A stretch of 17,427 nucleotides of DNA from CAYTAP01 sp964435775 (GTDB taxonomy: Bacteria > Planctomycetota > Phycisphaerae > Tepidisphaerales > Tepidisphaeraceae): positions 1 to 17,427 of the forward strand of contig CAYTAP010000089.1 in the NCBI GenBank assembly GCA_964435775.1. Reading direction: 5' to 3'. The position numbers were made by a program, and so were the translations under genes. Of this stretch, positions 14,001 to 17,427 are shown one piece after another. How positions within the stretch are numbered: position 1 is the first letter of the stretch; the number at the start of each line of letters is the position of its first letter. A model generated the notes under the pieces. That model searched no databases. It saw only the letters and a program-made list of their open reading frames with translations, and was not told the origin of the DNA.

Positions 14001-14333
14001 GCCCAGCGCGTGACGGCCGAGCTGTTGCCCACGGCGGATCACACCGCCGCCTCGACCAAGCCATCACCCCCGCAGGAAGCCCGTGTGCAGCTCAAGCGGA
14101 TCACCGCCGAAGGGGTTGTGCATGTGGAATCGGGCGCGAATCAGATCGACGCCCAATCGATCGCCTATGATCCAACGACGGGGCTCCTGCAAGCGGCCGG
14201 CAATGATGCCTCGCCGGTTCGGCTGACCGGCGCCCCCGGCGGCGCGCACGGGTCATTCTCCAAGCTGGTGTATGACCTGAAGCAGGATCGAATCGTCTCG
14301 ATGACCGAAGCGCAGTTCACGGGACATCCATAG
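11001..14333 (+). CDS. Giant LptC/LptA (OstA)-like LPS transport protein
   Basis: 1110 aa from a TTG at 11001, preferred because GGAGG lies eight bases before it; an ATG at 10953 would overlap kdsD and lacks a ribosome site. A single membrane anchor (about 21-39) follows a basic cytosolic tail, as in LptC. Residues about 75-275 look LptC-like (VWVKSYDKAGR..., then HVTAPEAQFFL and LTGREGVVV). Then come Ala/Pro/Thr-rich linkers and several OstA/LptA-like beta modules, for example VRITQGDVELATADAMQVDF, HRIEITGDVKTHS and EATMQGDVLIVHE. Four modules start with a W-S/T motif at about 421, 560, 815 and 963. E. coli LptC and LptA have about 190 residues each, so this may be a one-chain periplasmic bridge. 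The family call rests on motif style and the kdsD neighbour; lptB is not in the window. Confidence 0.7.
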   Translation: MSARESKSDKPGEARSRGRSLTLVFGALVLLVAGFATYLRLQPKLTAVDTAQRPVLTPAPHGPSTSSSAGPINSGKGVWVKSYDKAGRLASQFRTVRYDPQSDNTIHVTAPEAQFFLAHDQLLRLTGREGVVVTQQEPGGASFGKAPTAMPTKGRLEDVKLELFDGAEATKLLNNAPAHPMLTVTMNNAVFDSNTYRVYTDDYVEDGKTIAGADVPVTLTGDDYNFHGWGLLIRWNERNNQLELLEVARGDYLTIKHPQSLGSMGLGKETADGQGHRNTRASAAVPTAATGLALASANAVAADPQSDQRAPTPGEAALHSALPTPAHSAKAQPTYRADFNRHVRITQGDVELATADAMQVDFLMQSSKEDDRDKATSRPVRRSAARPSTKPSIGSDESHAPAVSQPAATTNPADQPIVVKWSGKLRVTPVAPADDPHLTPGQAQVKLFGAPVVLKQAGSALQSAVALFRTSDSSLLLTSTPKIPVLMRDAGGATVTTQTLYFRQKDRIAELTGKGEARGLIQSDTNQTSAPRPARAGRKGHPTTAPEAANKAQEPIDARWTDKATIYFNGASQDNMTIREALLEGSVSVSHPRLHLQAEVLDLIFSNDPGEGRVLAPAPSGAINATSQGALRHVFARGDVRARSVNAAGAVQHIQSDRLAVTMTPDVDGEITPAFFGAEGHVRASDEARKQSLECDWLTASMKSRNGRTTRIADRSDETDAVGLATLLAGGAVSVSDDDGRASGSHLEIQMKGDLPLVTLKGKPAMIADAASRLSGPVVIYDPASQHAAVRGAGTLHAMQRTSQGRPARPMEASWTQGVEVNGQTHRIEITGDVKTHSIDADGAKQSASGQRLTLFLSPRESAATRPGDDENNFLADQTVSAALFEGGSTLESLWNGPAGQVLRRVYLTSPTVRYSIIDQRLDVLQAGRMLVEDHRPALPPSDAPKVPADQTPDVRGVTAFKWSKRLTFDQSRHEATMQGDVLIVHEPPAGEADRAFQLRAQRVTAELLPTADHTAASTKPSPPQEARVQLKRITAEGVVHVESGANQIDAQSIAYDPTTGLLQAAGNDASPVRLTGAPGGAHGSFSKLVYDLKQDRIVSMTEAQFTGHP

Positions 14334-14400
14334 TCGGTGGCGTTCGCCAGGGCCGCTTATTGCGTGCGAGGCTCTCACAACACACTAGGATCGTTTTGCA

Positions 14401-14970
14401 ATGAAAGCACCATTTTTGAAGAGTAAGTTTGAACAGGCGAGCGACTACGAACATTACGTCCGCACCGGCACCGAGGAGCAGCAGCGCCGATGGAAGCAGG
14501 TTTACGATACCGCCGCTTTAACCGACAAGCAGCGCGCCCTGCTCGCGGGGTTCACGCGGGAGATGAACATCCTGGTCATCAGCGGCATCTGGTGCGGCGA
14601 CTGCGTGCAGCAATGTCCCCTCATCGCCCGCATCGCCGAGGGCAATCCACAGCGCGTCCATTTGCGCTATGTCGATCGGGACCAACACCGCGACTTGATC
14701 GAACCGCTGGAAATCAATGCCGGCGACCGCGTGCCCGTCGCCATCCTCATGGCCGAGGATTTCGTCCCCTGCGCGGTGTTCGGTGATCGCTCGATCAGCC
14801 GCTACCGGGCGCTGGCCGCCAAACAACTGGGCGCCTCCTGCCCCATCGGCATCGCCGCCCCCGACCAGAATGAACTGGCCGCCACCCTCGCCGATTGGCT
14901 GGAGGAAATCGAACGCATCCAACTGATGCTCCGCCTCAGTTCGCGATTGCGGCAGATGCATGGGGATTAA
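14401..14970 (+). CDS. Thioredoxin-fold protein with WCGDC active site
   Basis: 189 aa, cytosolic (no signal peptide). The redox motif WCGDC is at 64-68 after the strand MNILVISGI, and a candidate cis-proline, Pro112 in DRVPVAILM, follows at the expected distance. This places it in the thioredoxin superfamily, most like the thioredoxin_9 group with WC-x-DC motifs. The Asp between the cysteines is unusual compared with WCGPC and should alter redox potential. Flanking helical parts occur at the N-terminus (about 1-50) and C-terminus (about 150-189). The function is probably thiol-disulfide exchange; the partner is unknown. The gene is 67 bases after the Lpt-like gene and nearly touches the convergent 97-aa gene. 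A weak AGGA is about 11 bases before the ATG. Confidence 0.85.
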   Translation: MKAPFLKSKFEQASDYEHYVRTGTEEQQRRWKQVYDTAALTDKQRALLAGFTREMNILVISGIWCGDCVQQCPLIARIAEGNPQRVHLRYVDRDQHRDLIEPLEINAGDRVPVAILMAEDFVPCAVFGDRSISRYRALAAKQLGASCPIGIAAPDQNELAATLADWLEEIERIQLMLRLSSRLRQMHGD

Positions 14971-14979
14971 GCGCAGCAT

Positions 14980-15273
14980 TCAAGCCGTGACATCCAACCG
15001 CGGCGGGCCATCGGGATCCGCTTGATCTTCTTCATCCGGCCCGGCGCGATGCCGGGTGGGGCGACGGGAGTCGGGTTGCTGGAAAGGCTCATCCTGGATC
15101 GGCGTCACTTCCTCGCTGCTTTCCACCTGGTGTTCGAGCGCATCCTCATCCAGGCCCGCAACTTTGGCGCGCTCCTCGATCCGGCGCAATTGCTGGTCCT
15201 TTTCGGCCGCCTGGAGGCGCTGCACCTGGGTGCTGCCGGAAAAGTAGAATCCGAATGGATTGATCTGGCTCAT
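14980..15273 (-). CDS. Hypothetical acidic hydrophilic protein (97 aa)
   Basis: Not recognised as a named family. MSQINPFGFYFSGSTQVQRL... is followed by a helical charged stretch (AAEKDQQLRRIEERAKVAG, about 22-40), the segment EHQVESSEEVTPIQDEP (47-63) and a disordered Asp/Glu/Arg/Pro-rich tail. The EHQVE...V.PI pattern resembles short planctomycete hypothetical proteins I recall, but I cannot confirm this. ATG 15271-15273 is chosen because the preceding residues back to the frame opening come from repeat DNA; MIEHSP at 15306 is an alternative. No clear ribosome site is visible for either. It converges on the thioredoxin-fold gene with nine bases between stops. Confidence 0.55.
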   Translation of the reverse strand: MSQINPFGFYFSGSTQVQRLQAAEKDQQLRRIEERAKVAGLDEDALEHQVESSEEVTPIQDEPFQQPDSRRPTRHRAGPDEEDQADPDGPPRLDVTA

Positions 15274-15535
15274 GGAAAAGCCCACGATCGGCGAGTGTTC
15301 AATCATTGATATCGGCAAAAACTGCCGGTCGGCTGAAGGGCAGCGCGGGGCTTGACGGGGAATGCCTGACTGGACGAGACGGGACCGAATGAGCCGCCCA
15401 TTTTCGATTTTTGATTGATGATTTTCGATTGTAGGCGGGGCGAAGCGGCATCTTTCCAATCAAAAATCAAAAATCCCCAGTCGAAAATCCACATCCGCCC
15501 TCCGGTTATCGGGCTGTTCACTGCTCTGGTAAAGC
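15274..15535. other. Non-coding region with AT-type heptads, upstream part of a 436-bp gap
   Basis: The gap to 15709 holds the inverted A/T-rich heptad element at 15400-15491, a promoter at 15536-15564 and a leader hairpin at 15568-15612. No supported gene is seen; open frames across it translate repeat sequence. Confidence 0.6.
15400..15491. repeat. Inverted A/T-rich heptad-repeat array
   Basis: Left arm 15400-15434: ATTTTCG, ATTTTTG, ATTGATG, ATTTTCG, ATTGTAG. Right arm 15457-15491, complementary sense: CAATCAA, AAATCAA, AAATCCC, CAGTCGA, AAATCCA. The arms are separated by about 22 bases. Period and inverted layout equal those of the arrays at 222 and 2847, but the unit is AT-rich and unrelated, which stands out in this GC-rich DNA. 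Confidence 0.8.
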
Positions 15536-15564
15536 TTGCATGCCCTTGGGGGCGCGATTACATT
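15536..15564 (+). promoter_or_regulatory. Candidate promoter of the coiled-coil gene
   Basis: TTGCAT (15536-15541), a 17-base spacer and TACATT (15559-15564). Transcription would start near 15571, leaving a leader of about 140 bases. Confidence 0.45.
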
Positions 15565-15567
15565 GCG

Positions 15568-15612
15568 GTCGGTCGGTGCAAAGGTTTGAGTTACAAAGCG
15601 CCCGCGACCGAC
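15568..15612 (+). other. Leader RNA hairpin
   Basis: GTCGGTCG (15568-15575) pairs perfectly with CGACCGAC (15605-15612) around a 29-base loop at the predicted 5' end of the transcript. It could stabilise the mRNA. No riboswitch family is recognised. Confidence 0.3.
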
Positions 15613-15709
15613 GTTTAAGGAAGCCGTTGGCGACGGGATTTCAGGGCTTGCGTGAGAGGTCACGCCGGTCAACACCATTGTCGGACACCTTTAGTCCAAG
15701 GAGCCGTTC

Positions 15710-16582
15710 GTGAGCGCTCTGACGAAGATATTTGTCGTGTTGTTGGTCATTTGTGCGTCGCTGCAAACAGCGGCGACGGTTGTATTCGTCAACCGGGTGG
15801 AAAACTACGCCGAGGCGGCGAAAGTCGCCCAGGCGAAGGCAACCGACGCCGACAGCCGCTATCGCGCGGCGGCGGCGGATGTGGCCGCCGCAACGGCGAC
15901 CGCCGAAAAGGTCGAAGCATCGGCCGCCACGCGCATCCAGGCGCTTCAATCGGACGTCGATGCGGCGCGCCAGCAGATTGCCGCCCGCGATGCCCAGCTC
16001 GCCAAGGCCGCCGGCGACCAGCAGACCCTCGCCTTGCAGAACACGCAGTTGGCGTCCGGCATCAAAGCGAGCGAGGATGCCAAAAAGCAATTGCAGGACA
16101 CCCTCGCCGACTCGCGCAAAAGCGCCGATGAACTCGTGCAGCGCAACGCCGACCTCAACAGCCATGTGTCGGACCTCCAGAACAAGCTCGATCAGACGAC
16201 CCGTGAATGGCGCTATACGCAGGAGCAGCTCGCCAGCTCACAGGCCGACGCCAAGCGCCTCGCCAACGCCGCCAAGGCCGGCGGCCTGAGCGTCGATCAG
16301 ATCGACAACACCCCCGCCAACCAGTCCAGTCGGATTAATGGCGTCATCCGCGGCGTTCAGAACATCAACAGCATCGAATACGCCACGATCTCCGTCGGTT
16401 CGGCCGATGGCGTCTCCAAGGGGATGCAGTTCAACGTGATCAACCGCGACAAAGGGGAATGGCTTGGCACGCTGACCGTGGACAAAGTGGACCAAAACGA
16501 AGCGGTCGGCCGACTGAGTCTCAAAGGCCCGGTCCTCGGCCAAATCCAGCCCAACCGCACGGAAGTGCGCACGCAGCTGTAA
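15710..16582 (+). CDS. Membrane-anchored coiled-coil protein (290 aa), function unknown
   Basis: A GTG start at 15710 is set by AAGGAG seven bases upstream. Residues 6-27 (KIFVVLLVICASLQTAATVVFV) form a signal anchor. About 30-195 is Ala/Gln/Asp-rich heptad-like sequence typical of a long coiled coil. A compact C-terminal domain (about 205-290) contains INGVIRGVQNINSIEYATIS, then VGSADGVSKGMQFNVINRDK and LGTLTVDKVDQNEAVGRL, which read as short beta strands. The 'SADGV.KGMQFNV' style recalls small beta domains near the C-terminus of MreC or FlgT-like proteins, without firm homology. It probably sits on the periplasmic face of the inner membrane. It is followed after 39 bases by a 51-aa membrane protein with its own ribosome site, likely in one operon. 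Confidence 0.8.
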   Translation: MSALTKIFVVLLVICASLQTAATVVFVNRVENYAEAAKVAQAKATDADSRYRAAAADVAAATATAEKVEASAATRIQALQSDVDAARQQIAARDAQLAKAAGDQQTLALQNTQLASGIKASEDAKKQLQDTLADSRKSADELVQRNADLNSHVSDLQNKLDQTTREWRYTQEQLASSQADAKRLANAAKAGGLSVDQIDNTPANQSSRINGVIRGVQNINSIEYATISVGSADGVSKGMQFNVINRDKGEWLGTLTVDKVDQNEAVGRLSLKGPVLGQIQPNRTEVRTQL

Positions 16583-16621
16583 GCGCGCTGCGCCATCACC
16601 GACCATCTTCCAGGAGCAGTT

Positions 16622-16777
16622 ATGAGTCGAATCAGTTCCGGACAACCCATTGTGACACCCCCGTCAAATAACGTCTATACGGCGCTGGTCATCGTCGGCA
16701 CGTTGATTGTCATCCTGGGCCTCGTCGTCATCTTCATGCGGGCCAAGACGCTGTTCCCCGAGTCCGGCCTGTTTTAA
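16622..16777 (+). CDS. Small single-pass membrane protein (51 aa)
   Basis: Not a recognised family. The frame starts at ATG 16622 with AGGAG five bases before it and ends at TAA 16777. The peptide begins MSRISSGQPIVTPPSN, has one strong membrane helix at about 19-39 (YTALVIVGTLIVILGLVVIF) and a short tail RAKTLFPESGLF. The good ribosome site, clean hydrophobic segment and tight spacing after the coiled-coil gene support it. A strong terminator follows 42 bases after the stop. It could be a partner of the coiled-coil protein in the inner membrane. Confidence 0.75.
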   Translation: MSRISSGQPIVTPPSNNVYTALVIVGTLIVILGLVVIFMRAKTLFPESGLF

Positions 16778-16818
16778 TCGCGCGTGGTCCGCGAAAAGCG
16801 GTGACAAGTGATCAAGGC

Positions 16819-16857
16819 AATGGCGGCTCTAAATCAGGGTCGCCATTTTTCTTTTTT
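16819..16857 (+). terminator. Intrinsic terminator after the coiled-coil/51-aa operon
   Basis: AATGGCGGCTC (16819-16829) pairs with GGGTCGCCATT (16837-16847) with two wobble pairs, loop TAAATCA, followed by a long U-tract (TTTTTCTTTTTT). Confidence 0.85.
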
Positions 16858-16875
16858 GCAGGGAATGATGAACGG

Positions 16876-17427
16876 ATGGATTCCGCGCCATTTGTTTTTC
16901 TGAACCCCGGCCGGCTCGTGGATGATGAACTGGAGCTCGTACCGCCGCACCCGCGATGGATGGAGGGGATGCTCGCGGCGTGTCATGATCCACTGACCGT
17001 CCGCCTCGCCCCGGAGATGGCGGCCACCACCCGCGAACAGGTCATCACCTTTCTCAAGACCTGTCCGAAGGGACATCAGCAACCCCTGCCGCTTCACGGC
17101 TGGTGGCCGACGTATCATTTCTGGATGCGGCTTCGCCACCGCCGGTTCTGGAAACGGCATGCCCCTCATGAAATCGCCGGCGGCATCGGGCTGCGGATCG
17201 GGCGGTCCAAGGACCTGGAGTGTTATACCGGACATATCGGATATCACGTTTATCCGGGCGCGCGGGGCCACCACTACGCCGAGCGATCCTGCCGTCTGCT
17301 TCTTCCCCTGGCGCGGCAACATGGATTCGAAACCCTCTGGATCACCTGCAACCCCGACAACGCCGCATCGCGCATCACCTGCGAACGCCTGGGCGCACAG
17401 CTCATCGAGATTGTCGAACTCCCCGTC
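16876..17427 (+). CDS. GNAT-family N-acetyltransferase, 3' end outside the window
   Basis: 184 codons are visible and the frame is open at the right edge. The C-terminal half carries the GNAT core: IAGGIGLRIG, GHIGYHVYPGARGHHYAERS (the acetyl-CoA pyrophosphate-binding loop region, R/Q-x-x-G-x-G/A-like but with GARGHHYA), then LLLPLARQHGFETLWITC and the typical NPDNAASRITCERLGA ending. Such enzymes transfer an acetyl group from acetyl-CoA to an amine; the substrate is unknown. The N-terminal part (ELVPPHPRWMEGMLAACHDP) is less typical. ATG 16876 is chosen; an overlapping ATG at 16868 is in another frame and stops quickly. AGGGA lies about 11 bases upstream. The gene starts just after a strong terminator, so it must have its own promoter. 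Confidence 0.85.
   Translation, partial: MDSAPFVFLNPGRLVDDELELVPPHPRWMEGMLAACHDPLTVRLAPEMAATTREQVITFLKTCPKGHQQPLPLHGWWPTYHFWMRLRHRRFWKRHAPHEIAGGIGLRIGRSKDLECYTGHIGYHVYPGARGHHYAERSCRLLLPLARQHGFETLWITCNPDNAASRITCERLGAQLIEIVELPV

Noticed and set aside
15415..15618. 67-codon frame across the AT-rich heptads and the promoter
   Set aside because: It is composed of repeat and promoter sequence with no start signal.
16834..17322. 162-codon minus-strand frame opposite the GNAT gene
   Set aside because: The plus-strand frame has clear GNAT motifs, and the antisense frame runs into the terminator.
1..17427. tRNA or rRNA genes
   Set aside because: No cloverleaf or rRNA-like sequence was recognised by eye; a tRNAscan/Infernal run was not possible.

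Overview
The window is GC-rich and looks like bacterial chromosome from a Gram-negative with an LPS-type outer membrane and peptidoglycan. It carries kdsD, a large LptC/LptA-like protein, murB, complex I genes and a Tat-exported hydrolase. Inverted arrays of 7-bp repeats, several lineage-restricted small proteins and isolated housekeeping genes suggest Planctomycetota, possibly Phycisphaerae. That placement is an inference; there is no rRNA or other marker gene here to settle it.

Layout, left to right. The 3' end of parA (1-219) is followed by an inverted heptad-repeat hairpin and a convergent SDR oxidoreductase (391-1167, minus). Next is a roughly 600-bp non-coding block (1168-1794) with palindromic REP-like elements, an imperfect long inverted repeat and two inverted DnaA-box-like 9-mers. 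A self-contained nuoJ-nuoK-nuoL unit follows (1795-5545); both of its gaps are filled with repeats, and the J-K gap is itself an open frame joined to both genes by ATGA overlaps. On the minus strand lie moeA and, behind it, a newly noticed 42-aa exported peptide (5548-7017). A divergent 102-aa basic protein ends at a hairpin terminator. A Tat-exported GH64 beta-1,3-glucanase (minus) is divergent from a 79-aa unknown.

An envelope block follows. murB (minus) is divergent from kdsD, which is followed after 28 nt by a 1110-aa LptC/LptA-like protein. A WCGDC thioredoxin-fold protein faces a convergent 97-aa unknown. A 436-bp repeat- and promoter-bearing gap then leads into a membrane-anchored coiled-coil protein plus a 51-aa single-pass membrane protein, closed by a strong terminator. 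A GNAT acetyltransferase runs off the right edge.

Functional themes. Energy conservation: three of the proton-translocating complex I subunits, away from the rest of nuo. Envelope biogenesis: MurB for peptidoglycan, KdsD for Kdo synthesis and the Lpt-like protein for LPS transport. The most unusual items are the giant Lpt-like protein with recurring W-S/T module starts, the frame-preserving repeat spacer between nuoJ and nuoK, and the 600-bp inverted-repeat region with DnaA-like boxes near parA.
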